A stretch of DNA of 64,000 nt from Vanrija pseudolonga (Eukaryota > Basidiomycota > Tremellomycetes > Trichosporonales > Trichosporonaceae): the NCBI RefSeq assembly GCF_020906515.1, contig NC_085855.1, positions 1,240,001 through 1,304,000 on the forward strand, read 5' to 3'. Both the position numbers and the translations under genes were made by a program. The notes beneath the pieces are model-generated. The model had not been told where the DNA came from. It did not search any database and was given only the letters and a program-made list of their open reading frames with translations. How positions within the stretch are numbered: position 1 is the stretch's first letter; the number at the start of each line of letters is the position of its first letter. Of the stretch, positions 53,438 to 64,000 are shown piece after piece.

Positions 53438-56400
53438 ATGACCTCGCCAGAGCCTTCCTTTGACGCCTTTTTCAACAGCCAGCGACCAACAACGTCGCAT
53501 CAAGGCTCGTTTGACTACCCGGCGTCATACGCGTCATCGTCAACCCCGGACCAGCAGTTTACCTCGCAGCTCTATGGCGAGCCCGGAGGCATGACCGACG
53601 AGCCACAGAGCCTCCCACAACACGCCGCTGGCATCACTGCCAATGTCCACGGCCGGATCCTCGCGCACAGCAATCCTGAGCGCAAGGACTCGGTCCCCTT
53701 CGACCCAAACTCGAGCAGCACTTTGATCGCTTCAGCTGCCAACGGTGGTCCCCAGAGGTCGCCTCTGACAAGCAACCAGCAGCTGGCTTACACCGACTTG
53801 AACGCTCCAGGCGGCTACAACCAGTTCACCGCGGCGTATGCCAACCAGCAGTCGTCCGGCTTTGTCAACAGCCAGCAGCCCCAGCAGCAGCAGGACTTTT
53901 CAATCCTCCAAAACAATGCCAACGGCGACAGCTTCTACGGCTCCGGAATGACATCCGAGCCTCAGGGTAGCAACACATGGGGTGCTGATTACTTGACGAG
54001 TCAGCCCGAGGCTATCGTGGAAGACACGGACAACCGTCGCGGAAGCTGGCACGGAAACCAGCATCTGGACACACAGTACGACGAGCAGATCAACGAACTG
54101 CAGCGGATGTAAGTGTGCTCTCTCTCCCAGGTCGCCACGCTCTCATCCACACCGTGTATGTGTGCTAACACTGTCAGCATCTCCAATGCTTCGTCTCACG
54201 CCGGCACTCCCAGCGGGTCCCGAGTCGCCTCACCATTTAACCCTGGCGAGGTCAACCACCACGTTCGTCATGACTCGGTATCGTCTGTCGGCCGCTCTCC
54301 CAGCCCAGCCTTCCACAACTCGCCCGGCATGGCTGCTCCTTCGCCACCATTCGTCAACCTGCACCGTGGCAGCTCGTCGTCGCTTTCGGGATCGCCATCG
54401 TTCTCCAAGCCCCAGTCGCCACCCGCATTAATCATCCCCAACTCGGCTCCCTCCCCGTCCCTTCCTCAGATTGTGACCCAGGTGACCCAGGCTCAAAGCT
54501 CTGGCCCCTCGGGAAGCAATGCTGGCGCTGGCCAGTCGGGGGGCCAGCAATTCGGCAACAGCCTGTTGGTTCCTGTCAACCCGGCCCTCCCCACCGGCAT
54601 GGCCGGCATTAGCCCCATTGCGTCCAACGCCGATGGCCCCATGATCTACATCCAGCCAAGCACGCCCATCAGCGGCCTCAAGGATCAGTCGGGCGTGTTT
54701 GACGCGGCGCTTCGACGCGCCAATGCCCAGCAGCAGCTCGCCCAGGCGAATGCCGCTGCTGCTGCCGCGGCGCAGTCCAACGGCGGCTCGCAGACTGGCT
54801 CAGTCCACGACTTTGGCGGCGACAACTCGGCCTCGCAGAGCCCGGGTTTCGCACCACAGCAGCCTCAACAGCAGCAGCAGTCGTGGTCCCAGGGTGTCAA
54901 CTTTGCTCTCGGCGCACCAGGCATTTCTCGCCCTCGCGCAAAGTCCGAGTCGTACATGCAGGGCGGCGAGCAGTTTGAGAGGCAAGCCGCCCAGCAGATC
55001 ATGAACAGCCAGATCGGCCAGTTCAGCGTCGCCCAGGCACTCGAGGGTAGCGCTGTCGCGACGGGAGGCGACAACCAGTGGAACGACATCAACGCCTGGC
55101 GTGTAAACCAGGCCATTGAGCAGGGCCAGCTACCACCTACGCTCAACCCTCGCGAGTTGCCAGGCTCGGCCGACCAATTTGCTCAGTTGTCGCAGCTTGC
55201 TGCTCAGCAGCGCCAGCGCCTGCAGCTCAACACCGACACCAGCAACCAGGTGTTCAGGTACGAGCCGGGCCAGTTCTCGCCGACCTCGTTGGCGTTCTAC
55301 CACCAGCTCGGCATCTCGGGCAACAATGCTGCTGTGGACCCCAACAACTTCCCAGGCGGTGGCGGTTTACGTCTCGACCAGCAGGCTCTCCAGGGCGGCA
55401 GCATGCTCGGCGCGCCGGACGCTGGGTTTACTTCGCGACGTCGGTCGTTTGCCGAGGGCACGTCGCACCCTGCTGCCGGTGCCGGTACCCCAGGCTACGG
55501 TATCGAGTTCATTCAGCGCAGTGTCGCACCAGGAGCCATCAGGGGTGTCAACCTTGGTGTCAACCAGGGGCACCGTCGGTCGGCCAGGAGCGAAGACTTT
55601 GGTCGTGGAGGGACTGGCTGGGGTGTGGGCCAGGGCGGTTCTACGTGAGTTACTGCGTCGTGGAAAGGGCCACAGCTGACATTTCAGAACTGACTTCCTG
55701 AACTCCATCGGGCAGGACCAGGGCTCGTTACTCGCGCCGCCGATGCGCGGTCGGTCAATGTCACACTCGCGGAGGTCGTCGGCGTCGTCGGTCAGATCCG
55801 CGTCGCCAGCGCTGTCGGTGTCTTCGCAGGGATCGAGCTTCTCTCACCACTCGCACATGGACATGCCTGACGGTATCAATGTGCACGACTTCTTCCAGGA
55901 GACTCGGCCGCGCGTTGCCAAGCTCAAGGTGACGAGTATGGCTACCGAGGTGGCCAGCGCCAGCCGTCGAACCAACGAGGGCTCGTTTAGGTGTCCAAGT
56001 GAGTTGGAAGAACCATTAACCCAACTGACCACACGCAGTCCCTGGATGTGGAAGCACGTTCACACGACACTTCAACCTCAAGGGTCACATGCGATCGCAC
56101 AACGACGAAAGGCCATACAAGTGCTTGTATGACGGCTGTCCAAAGGCGACGGTGGGCTTTGCCCGTCAGCACGACTGCAAACGCCACATGCTCTTGCACG
56201 AGGGCCTGCGACCGTTTGAGTGTGAAGGCTGCGGGAAGAAGTTTGCGCGCCTGGACGCTCTCACAAGGCACCGTGAGTTGCGCGAGAAGCAGGAGGAGCC
56301 GAGGAAATGTTATACTGACACACGCACAGACAAGTCGGAGCAGGGACAGGAGTGTGCCATTTCGCACCCGCTGCCGACCAACCCGGACGGCAGTGCAATG

Positions 56401-56580
56401 TCCGAGTCGCAGTACAAGACGTACCGACTGCAGCAGCACCGGGAGAGGACACAGGGTGGTGGGGGTGGGCTGCGGAGCCGTCCGAACAGCATGCTGAGCG
56501 CGGATTACAGCGCGGACGAACGAAGCGGAGCAGAGGACCTTGGCACGGGGTCGGGCATGGACGACTACGACCGTGATTAG
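53438..56580 (+). CDS. CRZ1: Crz1-like C2H2 zinc-finger transcription factor
   Basis: Exons 53438-54108, 54178-55644, 55688-55998, 56039-56272 and 56330-56580 give 977 residues. In fungi Crz1 is dephosphorylated by calcineurin and drives stress and wall genes. About 800 residues are disordered and rich in Gln, Ser, Asn, Pro and Gly (QPQQQQDF, SPSPAFHNSPG), with many Ser-Pro sites. The C-terminal fingers span about residues 815-895: CPIPGCGSTFTRHFNLKGH, CLYDGCPKATVGFARQHDCK, and FECEGCGKKFARLDALTRHH. The ARQHD...KRH and ARLDAL...RH forms are typical of Crz1. The second finger has a longer Cys-to-His spacing. The first in-frame ATG was used as start. Confidence 0.87.
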
Positions 56581-57136
56581 TGGGATGGCTGGTTTGGCTA
56601 TAGAGTGAGGGGATGGCTGGGCTGGACGGTGATGATTTGTTTATTGTACATTTGTCGCTGTAGACATGGATGGGGTTGTGTGATGTGGTGGGGCGTTGTG
56701 GGGATGAGCTTGCGAAGCCCTGGGGCAGCCTGGAGCAGTGACGCCTGCACTGGGGCTGATGACGCTGATGCAGTGTGCATGCCTAACCAAATTGTAAATG
56801 AATGTGGTGTGGTTGGTTGTGTGATGCGTTGCAATGGCCGATTTGGCTTCGCGAGCATGTTCTCAGAGGACTTGTTCTTCTCGGTCTTGTGTGTGGGTGG
56901 TGGTGTGGGTGGGTGGGTGTGGGCCTTGTGCATTGTTCGGTCGCGGCGGTGGGGTTTGGTGGGGTGAGGTGGGGTGTGCGGGGGTGGTACCAGAGGTGTG
57001 CTGGGTCAAGTAGATTGCCGTACACAACCGCGCTAGGCTAGGCGCGTCAGGCGTCAGGCCGAGACTTTTGGTGTTTTGCCTTACAACGCGCCGAAGAACT
57101 TGTGAATATGACACAACCCCGACCGAAGGAACCGAC
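56581..57136. other. Spacer between converging genes
   Basis: Tail-to-tail spacer of 556 bp, rich in G and T on the plus strand (GGTGGTGTGGGTGGGTGGGTG near 56900). No gene seen. Confidence 0.5.
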
Positions 57137-57798
57137 CTAGCTCCCTCGGTAAGTCGTGTACGAGAATGGCGACATGAGCAGGGGGACATGGTAGTGCTGC
57201 GTCGGGTCGACGTAGTTGAATGTGATCTGGAACAAGGCGAGCAGCAGCGTCAGCTGCTGCGAGGGTGGGTGCTCCAACAAGACCAAGCCAGCGAGCCAAC
57301 GAGCAAGGCACCACTCGTCGTCGTCATGTGCGAGGAAGACAGCTAGTCAGTCCACCGCCTCTGCCGCCGCCGCTGCCAACGACGACGACGACGACAACCA
57401 CCCCAGCCCACCTGCGCCGGACCCACCTCGACGACGGGGTAAAACGTCTCGACCCCCCTTGCGATAAAGTACTCCTGCGTCAAAAAGGTCATGCGATACA
57501 GGCCCGGGTTGAGGCGCGTGCTGCCGTCCAGCAGGGTCGAGCAGCGGCCGTCGGCGTCGGTGACGCTGGGCGCGGGGGGCGTGGTGGTCAGCATTCGCCG
57601 TGCACTCGACGCCTAGCCTACCCGTTCGCCAGCGCGTGTGGGCTGTTCAGCTCGGACAGCGAGCTCAGGCGCACGGCGACGCCTTGTGCTGGCTTGCCGA
57701 TTGACGCGTCGAGGACTGCGTGGGGGTGTCAGTGCGGGGTGAGGTGGGAGGAGGGTTGGGGCCGCACCGTGGCAGGTGATGGGGGACGACTTGGCCAT
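57137..57798 (-). CDS. 5-hydroxyisourate hydrolase (transthyretin-like)
   Basis: Exons 57798-57768, 57715-57622, 57565-57427 and 57226-57137 give 117 residues. The enzyme opens 5-hydroxyisourate, the product of urate oxidase, in purine breakdown. Marks are the start [45 protein letters not shown] and the end [19 protein letters not shown], with the C-terminal YRGS that marks enzymes rather than thyroid-hormone carriers. Length is normal. The third intron is 198 nt, the others 52-56 nt. No peroxisomal targeting signal of the SKL type is present at the end. Confidence 0.93.
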
Positions 57799-58157
57799 AT
57801 CGTGCGTGCGTGCGTGTATGTGTGTCAAGTGTATGCGCGTTCTGAACAATGAGATAGATGATGCAAGTGAGTTCGTCGAGACGTACTTATCCCCGAGTGA
57901 GTGGGGGGCCAAGCCAGTCAGGGAGTGCCCACAGCCCCACCCGGGCACACCGGCCAAGCAACTCCCCAAATATCAGCTGATTAGAGATAAGACGCTAGTA
58001 AGCGAATCGTGGCGCGTTTGGCGAGGCCGGCGCGGTGACTGGCCGTCCGTCCATTGTTCCGACCAACTTTCCGACAATGCATTCGTTCGTTTCTATTCTA
58101 TGCGCAGGCACCCTTGCAGGCAAGCCCAGGGGCAGTAGTATACAGTACAGTAGTACA
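57799..58157. other. Intergenic spacer
   Basis: Promoter side of the HIU hydrolase gene and 3' flank of the forkhead gene. GTGCGTGCGTGCGTGTATGTGTG occurs near 57801-57824. No gene seen. Confidence 0.5.
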
Positions 58158-59908
58158 TCACGCCCCGGTCAGCGACGACGCAGGGGAGGACGTGAGCGGC
58201 GTGGGCGGTTCCGCGGGGTTGAGGAGCGACGCGAGCGTGTGGCGCGGGGCGGGGGCGGCGCGGGTGGGGGCAGCAGCCTCGGTTGGGGTAGGTACGCGGG
58301 CACCGACACCGCCCGCCTCGAGCGGCGGCGTGGGCAGCAGGCTGGTCGGGGCAGCGTCGGATACGCTCGCGAGGAGGTACAGCGGGTCGTTGTGAGTGTG
58401 CTCGCCCGGCTCAGCAGCGAAGCGGCGGCGCTTGGGCGCCGGCTCGGCGGGGTCGAGGTGCGTCGCGCGGCGGGGGGACGGCTCGGCCAGCGGGAGGGGG
58501 AGGGGGAAGTGGGGCAGCGAATCGTGCGGTACGCTTACGCTCTCCCGTGTCCACTGGGCGGCCGGTGCCGCAGGCAGGTGCATCATGAGGTGTGTTGCGG
58601 GGCGGACGCCGGGGACGGAGCGGCGGTCGTCCGCCAGTCGGGGGATACGCAACGGCGCGAGTGTCTGCTGGTGGTTGTGGTGGTGGCGGCGGGGCCGCGG
58701 CGCAGCAGCAGCGCTCGATGCCACCGAGGACTCGGACGACGCGGAGCCGTTGCTCGACGCATAGGGCACGGGCACGGGCACCGCGCGGGTCGGAGCTCGC
58801 CCAGCGCGCTGCTGGGGCACCTTGGCCACCACTTCGCGCCGGATGAGCGTGCCGGACCGCGTGACGCTCGGCGCGGCGGCCTCGGCGCCGTCGGACGCCT
58901 TGGCACGCTTGGTCGGTTTAGGCGGCGACGGCTGGGGCAGGAGCGCGGGCGCGTCGTCTTCGCCCGCGGACGCGCGGCGGCCGCGACCGCGGTGGGATGC
59001 TGTGGCCTTCAGAGGCGTGTTAGCGTGTCACATTGTCAACGGCTTGGCCCGCCACCCACATCGTCGGACACCTTCCAGTACCCGCCCTTTCCGGTACCCA
59101 GCCCTCCTTCGGCCGACGGGCGCTCGACGTTGACGAACGCCGGGTTCATGGACAGGTTGTGCCGGATCGAGTTCTGCGTGGCGTGGGTCAGCAATGAGTC
59201 GGAGGGTCGACCGCCACACCCACCCTAAACGTCTGCCCCAGGTGCCGGAAGTATGGCCAGCGCTCCTCCATCGCCTGGTAGATCTAGCACGGCGTCAGCA
59301 CTGCTCACTCCCCCCCCCTCCCCCCCCGGACCCACCTGGTTGAGAGTGAGCATCTTGCGCGGGGACGACGCAATGACAAGCTTGGTGAGGATGACGTATG
59401 GGAGCTCTGGCTTGACGGCTGCGTGCGTTTAGTCTCTTGTCGGCCTTTGTTGTTGCTCCCTTGCTCCCCCGACGCAGCGCCACTCACACTCGCCGCTGTC
59501 GTCATATCCAACTCTGGCGGTCCACGATCTGCTCTTTGTGACCGCGCCGACCTCCTCGACGCGGATCCAAGCAGCCTCAGAGAGTGTCATTTTCGCCCAG
59601 TTCCGTCCCTCGCTCCCGCGCCCAAGACGGGGCGTGTGGAAGTGGCCCTCGCGGAGGCGCACGAGCTCCTCGCGGTCGAGCGAGATGTCGCCCACGCCGG
59701 GCTTTGCGCTCTGGCTGAAGCTGAGCGCGCGGACGGCGGCGTCGTTTGGCGCGGGGAGGGTCAAGGGACGCTTGAACACTGTCGGGATGATTTCCAGCGG
59801 CGAGTCCTCGCGCTCAACGGCGCGGGTGGTGGTGCTGGGGTCGTCGGCGCCGCTGGAGGCAGGCTGCCACCGTAGTGGGGTGGCGTAGGTGCGCGAGCTG
59901 CGGTTCAT
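58158..59908 (-). CDS. Forkhead-domain transcription factor
   Basis: Exons 59908-59488, 59418-59336, 59283-59224, 59173-59060 and 59006-58158 give 508 residues. The forkhead (winged-helix) domain covers about residues 141-225: KPELPYVILTKLVIASSP, RKMLTLNQIYQAMEERWPYF, then NSIRHNLSMNPAFVNVER and GKGGYWKVSDD. The usual GW before NSIRHNLS is replaced by GQTFR. The domain is split over four exons. The N-terminal 140 residues are not similar to an FHA domain. The C-terminus has a possible nuclear signal (KPTKRAKA) and Ala/Pro-rich disorder. It resembles HCM1/FKH-type factors broadly; the subfamily is not decided. Confidence 0.85.
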
Positions 59909-60011
59909 GGTTGGGAGGGTAGGGCTGGGGTTGGGTGAGTGGGATATGTGAAGGGGTTGGGATACCCGCCGTGGGTGGTGAGAGAGTCTGGTCAATGCGA
60001 CGTTGCGTCTG

Positions 60012-60021
60012 CTTTATACAA
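60012..60021 (-). promoter_or_regulatory. TATA-like element of the forkhead gene
   Basis: On the minus strand TTGTATAAAG lies about 105 bp before the start codon of the forkhead gene. Confidence 0.4.
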
Positions 60022-60783
60022 AGGGCAGAGAGACACAAACGGGGTTTGCGCGGCAAGCGCAAGCGCAAGCACAGGGGGCGACAGACGGCGGGTTGACGAG
60101 GGCGCTGTTGTCGGTGATCCAGGGGTGCACGACGGCGTAGGCTGCATACATGACGACGGGTGCACACAGAAGGAGGCGAGGAGGGCAGGTTGACTGGGGC
60201 GAGGGCGCTGCTCTGCTCTGCTCGCTTGTCGAGGGGGGCGGGCGGAGTGATGGGAGATTGACACGATCGCGCGGCGGCGACGGGCTGCAGCCTGCTCCTG
60301 CTGCTGCGTGCGACGACACGCAACACTTCCTTTGTTGATGTTGACGGCCGTCGTCAAGGACAGCAAGTTGCGCCGAGGACTACAAGCAAACGACAAGCGG
60401 TGCGCATTCCACCGCCGAGGTGTATACGCTTCTGCGTCTACTGCCCCGCCCCGCTTCTCGTCTCTCTGCGCGTTTCGTCTAGCCTTGCATGCTTCCCCAT
60501 GTTGACATGCAGCCTGTGTCTTCGCCAGCGCCCGCGCCCCGCGCCCGCTCCGCGCCCCACACTGACGCGCCCGCGCGCTGCCAACGGTGGGTCCGAGTCG
60601 GCATATGCGACTTTGTTGATGCGGCGAGCGCGGATGTGTGTGGATCGGCAAGGCGGGCGGGCCACGAGGAGAAAGGAGGCAGGGAGAGCGCAGCTCGTCT
60701 TTGTTAGTGGTGGTAGTGCTGTCGTGGCATGCATTACGAGCTGCTCGTCGAGCAGGCTCCTCGCTCGCATCCAGTGTACTGCA

Positions 60784-60807
60784 TGTGTGTGTGTGTGTGT
60801 GTGTGTG
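60784..60807. repeat. (TG)12 microsatellite
   Basis: Twelve uninterrupted TG units, likely length-variable. Confidence 0.95.
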
Positions 60808-61818
60808 GCTCTGAGTGTGGCGCGCGCTGCCACGTTCACTTGTACAGTACGGCCGGGGTTTACATCCCAACATTCCCCCCTCTCGATCGATCACCACACA
60901 CGCACACACCCACACGCACACACGCACACACCCCTCGGGGAGAAGCCAACAGCGACGATGCGACGGGTTACGCGGCGTGCCTGGCGTGCATGCGGCTCGA
61001 GGCTCGATCAATCAGCGTATCGGCGGCGGCGGGGGGAGAGTTTGCAGCAGCATCAGCGCCCGCCCGCTCGTATGTTGCTGCTGCTGTATAGCCCTCGACT
61101 GGCCAGACTCGACTCGACTCGACGATACGGCGCTACACCGCCGCCGCCGCCCGCACCGCGTCTCGCTTCCCGTTCCCTCGCTTGTCGCTACCCGCAGTCA
61201 GTCGTGTGCGACGCCGACGCCGACGCCCCGCCCGGCGCGGGGCCTTTGGTCTCTTCGTCGGTCGCCCTTGGACGCTTGCCCACGACTGCCGCCCTGCGAG
61301 GCTAGACACCAGTGCACCAGTCCCAGCCCCAACAGCACGTGGCACACACAGTCACTTTGCTTCGTCTTCTTCATCTTCCCCTCGAGCAGGAGCAGCGGCG
61401 ATGATCACTGATCCGCTGCGACGGCCTTGACGACGCGCGCGGGCCCGCGTCACGCCATCGCCATCGCTGCAGCGCCCAGCCCCCGCCGTGACGACGGGCG
61501 CAGGCCAAACACGCCTCACGCCTACGCGCCAGCATTGGCCCGTTTGGTACAAGCGGCCGAGTGCCTCCGTCTCCGCAGACATGTGTATCCCGCCAGCGAG
61601 GCGTGTGTGCGCAGGGCGCGGGGCGCAGGGTGGCTATGCCAGTGTCGGCACGCCAGCGGCCAGACCACGGTCAAAGGAGCACAACAGTGCTACTGTAGCC
61701 TGCACCAATGAGCCACTTTGTCGTCAAGTAAGCAGGCAATAACAATAACCACCACGCCTTGCGTCGCCTCGCCGTGCTCGGCGGCTCGGCGGCGCGCCCT
61801 CTATGCATCTCTACAACA

Positions 61819-64000
61819 CTACAATGCCTGGAAATTGATCGCGTGCAGTGCCCGCCGCCTCTCACGCTCGTCCTCTTTCTTCTCGCGCTCGTCGAGGCGC
61901 CACACGACGAAACCCAGCGTCACCACTGTCCCCAGCACGGCGGCCGCGACCCACGGGATCCAGTCGCCGGGGTGGAGGAAGAGCTCGGTGCGCCACTCCT
62001 TGTTTCTCTTGGTGACGGGCGGCTTGAGCTTGTATAGCGAGTCGCCGCTCAGCGGCCATGGCGGGTTGACAATCACCTGCGAGTTGGGAATCACCGCCTC
62101 GAGGGTCGTCTTGTCGTCGGGTGCGTACAGCGACGTGCCGACCACGAGGTTCTCGACATAGTTGTTCGTCCTGCCGAGCCCGATAAACGTGTGGGGCGAC
62201 TGGAGCGCCTGGTACCCCGTCTGTGGCAGCTGCGGCACCTGCTGCGCATGCCGCCGGCCAGCAGTGTCAAACACGGTAAACTTGAACGTCGCACCAGAGT
62301 AGCCCGCCCCGAGGGCAGAGTACTTCTTGCCCCCGCCCGCCGGCTCACACGTTCCTTCGCACGCGCCGTTGAGCACCTGCGCCTTGAGGAAGAAGGCGTC
62401 GTGGAAGAAGTTGTTCTGGAGGAATGTGATTTGCTGCTTGCCGTCGCGATGCACCATGATGTCAAGCGAGCCGTCGTCATCCAGATCGATCCAGTTGGCG
62501 CCAGTAGAGTCGGTAATCGCTTCCAGCGCCTCCCAGCCCTTGCCTCCGGCAACGACAAAGCCGCGCCCAGATTCAGTGGGACACCCATGTACCCCCTTGC
62601 CGCACGGCACATTCTTCAGCACCTTGACCTTGCGGTGGCCGGTGCCGTTTCGTGCGGAGATAAGGAGGTCTGGGAATCCGTCGACGTCAAAGTCGCCGGC
62701 GCGGATAGGGATCTGGACGTTGCGGTTGCCTGGCTGCGCGACCATGAGCTCGACGCCCGTGTCGTCGGGGAAGAGCTCGGCGACGGTAAACGATGTATGC
62801 CACTGGGTGTGTCAGCCAAGGTCAGGCAGGACACGCTGCTCACCTTGTCAGCCTTGCGGAGGCTGAACCTCGCTTCGCTGTCCCGTGTGCACAAGTCGCC
62901 CCAGCCGCGGCACTTGAGCAGTTTGCCCGACCGGTCATACTGCGACGTTTCCGTGAAACAGAGCCCCGCCTGCATGTTATACGCGATGTGAATCTCACAG
63001 TCGCTTCCTGTGCCCCTCGAGGGGAACGTCTTGGCGCAAGTGGGGAAGACGAGGTCGATCGCGCCGTCGCGGTCTGGTACACGCGTCAGCTCTGCCCCCG
63101 CCGGCTACCACCTCCTCAACCCACTGATATCCGCAAACGTCAGTGCCTGCGCTCCAGCAGGCAGATCGTACTCCTGGTGGATCTTGTACCCCGCCTCGCC
63201 GTTATTCAGCCATGTCTGGAGCTTCATCTCGCCCGGGCGCGCCTTCTTGCAGTGCAGCACGAGGTCGGGGCGGCAGTCGCCGTCAATGTCGACATAGGCC
63301 GACGAGTGGAGGTCGCCGAGCTCGCACGCATTCTCGGCGGGCGTCATGATGCCCGACGTGGTCACTTCGAGCCCTGTGCCGTTGTTGAACCACACGCGCG
63401 GGACTGGGTCCTGGTACTGTTCTCGGAGGAACGCGAGCATCGACGGGCGGAGTGAGCCCTCGGCGTCGAAGATGAGCGGCTGGCCGGCCGTGCAGCTCTG
63501 TACTGGCCAGGTGTCCCCTGTGCCTGTGGTGTATTAGCTCGCTGCCCCGCCGCCGGCTCGGTGCAGACCCACCAAAACCCCCTGCGCCGGACAGCACAAT
63601 CTCCATATCTGTTCTCGGCTTGCCCCCGCCGCCCCACCACCCGCCCTCGGCGACAGCGCCCATCATGACGAGCAGGTCTAGCCGTCCGTCGGCGTCAAAG
63701 TCCATCGGTACGACATTTCTCACGTGCTCCTTGAACGAGAGCTCCGCGCCGGGCTTGTACCGGAAGTTGGCTGGCGTCGTCAGAAGAGGAAGACCAGCAA
63801 GTAGGCAAACGCACCCCGGTCCCACAGCCACAATCGGACCTTCTTCTTGTCCTCGGAGATGACGAAGAGGTCGGAACTGGGGTTAGCTTCCAAGCCTTAG
63901 CCCACACGCACTTTTGGTCGCCGTCCGCATCGCCAATGGCCGCGACCCGCCCGCCGTCGAGCTTGAGCCCCAGGTCGCCGGCATTGACGAGCGCCTCGGC
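61819..64000 (-). CDS. ITFG1/TIP-like FG-GAP repeat membrane protein, 5' end missing
   Basis: Six exons are visible (64000-63912 partial, 63876-63815, 63770-63573, 63523-63125, 63073-62844, 62802-61819); the start lies beyond the window. The ITFG1/TIP family has an integrin-alpha-like beta propeller outside the cell or in the lumen and one C-terminal membrane helix. Calcium-loop style repeats are seen: AIGDADGDQNSDLFVIS, DFDADGRLDLLVMMG, YVDIDGDCRPDLVLHC, RDGAIDLVFPTC, DFDVDGFPDLLISA and DLDDDGSLDIMVH. Cys residues are numerous (MQAGLCF, KCRGWGDLC). The membrane helix is PWVAAAVLGTVVTLGFVVW, followed by a short, very charged tail (DEREKKEDERERRRA). Only the C-terminal part is described. Confidence 0.9.

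Larger units (their letters stand above)
59909..61818. other. Intergenic region
   Basis: 1.9 kb. It holds the forkhead promoter, a (TG)12 run and CACACACGCACAC-type sequence at 60895-60935. A 101-codon minus frame at 60014-60319 has a hydrophobic middle but no proper start and was not accepted as a gene. Confidence 0.5.

Noticed and set aside
60014-60319. Minus frame with a hydrophobic stretch and HPWITDNSALVNPP
   Set aside because: It has no ATG near its start, ends in odd Cys/Ala repeats and lies in the forkhead promoter; a missed exon of a small membrane gene is possible but not supported.

Overview
The window looks like a chromosome piece of a GC-rich basidiomycete yeast, most likely a Tremellomycete near Trichosporonales (inferred). 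The signs are dense genes cut by short introns (mostly 36-60 nt, GTGAGT/GTGGGT donors, CTRAC-type branch sites, CAG acceptors), strong G/C preference at third codon positions in conserved genes, and a fungal gene set: alternative oxidase, SIP5, a Crz1-type zinc-finger factor, HIU hydrolase and dialkylglycine decarboxylase. I assembled gene models by joining exons by eye, using splice signals and reading frame. No search was run.

Left part (1-16 kb): the 3' end of a TFIIIC zinc-finger subunit (+), alternative oxidase (+), a 77-aa membrane protein (-), twinfilin (-), RNase P/MRP subunit RPP30 (-), a divergent intron-containing initiator tRNA-Met (+), a PHD plus chromodomain protein (+), a small mitochondrial-looking protein (-) and SIP5 (-).

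Middle (17-31.4 kb): an accessory block of five head-to-tail + strand genes. Four (called A-D here) are paralogs of a family I do not recognise, with a conserved core of about 300 residues. The fourth carries a long low-complexity tail with 81 consecutive Glu codons. The fifth gene (E) lacks the core but shares that tail and its 3' flank. Codon use here is less GC-biased than in the neighbours, most clearly in C and D. This is the best candidate for an undescribed system.

Right-centre (31.4-44.7 kb): two unknown membrane proteins (-), two class II aldolase/adducin genes facing tail to tail, a dialkylglycine decarboxylase (+), and a 1199-aa secreted protein joining a thaumatin-like domain to a very long collagen-like, Gly/Ala/Pro/Asp-rich tail.

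Right part (44.7-64 kb): a 3-kb gene-poor stretch with degenerate tandem repeats, PRMT1 (+), a BAG co-chaperone (-), a 70-aa three-exon membrane protein (-), a Crz1-like factor (+), 5-hydroxyisourate hydrolase (-), a forkhead factor (-), and the 3' part of an ITFG1-like FG-GAP membrane protein (-) running off the window.

No virus-like element, transposase, CRISPR array or rRNA was recognised.
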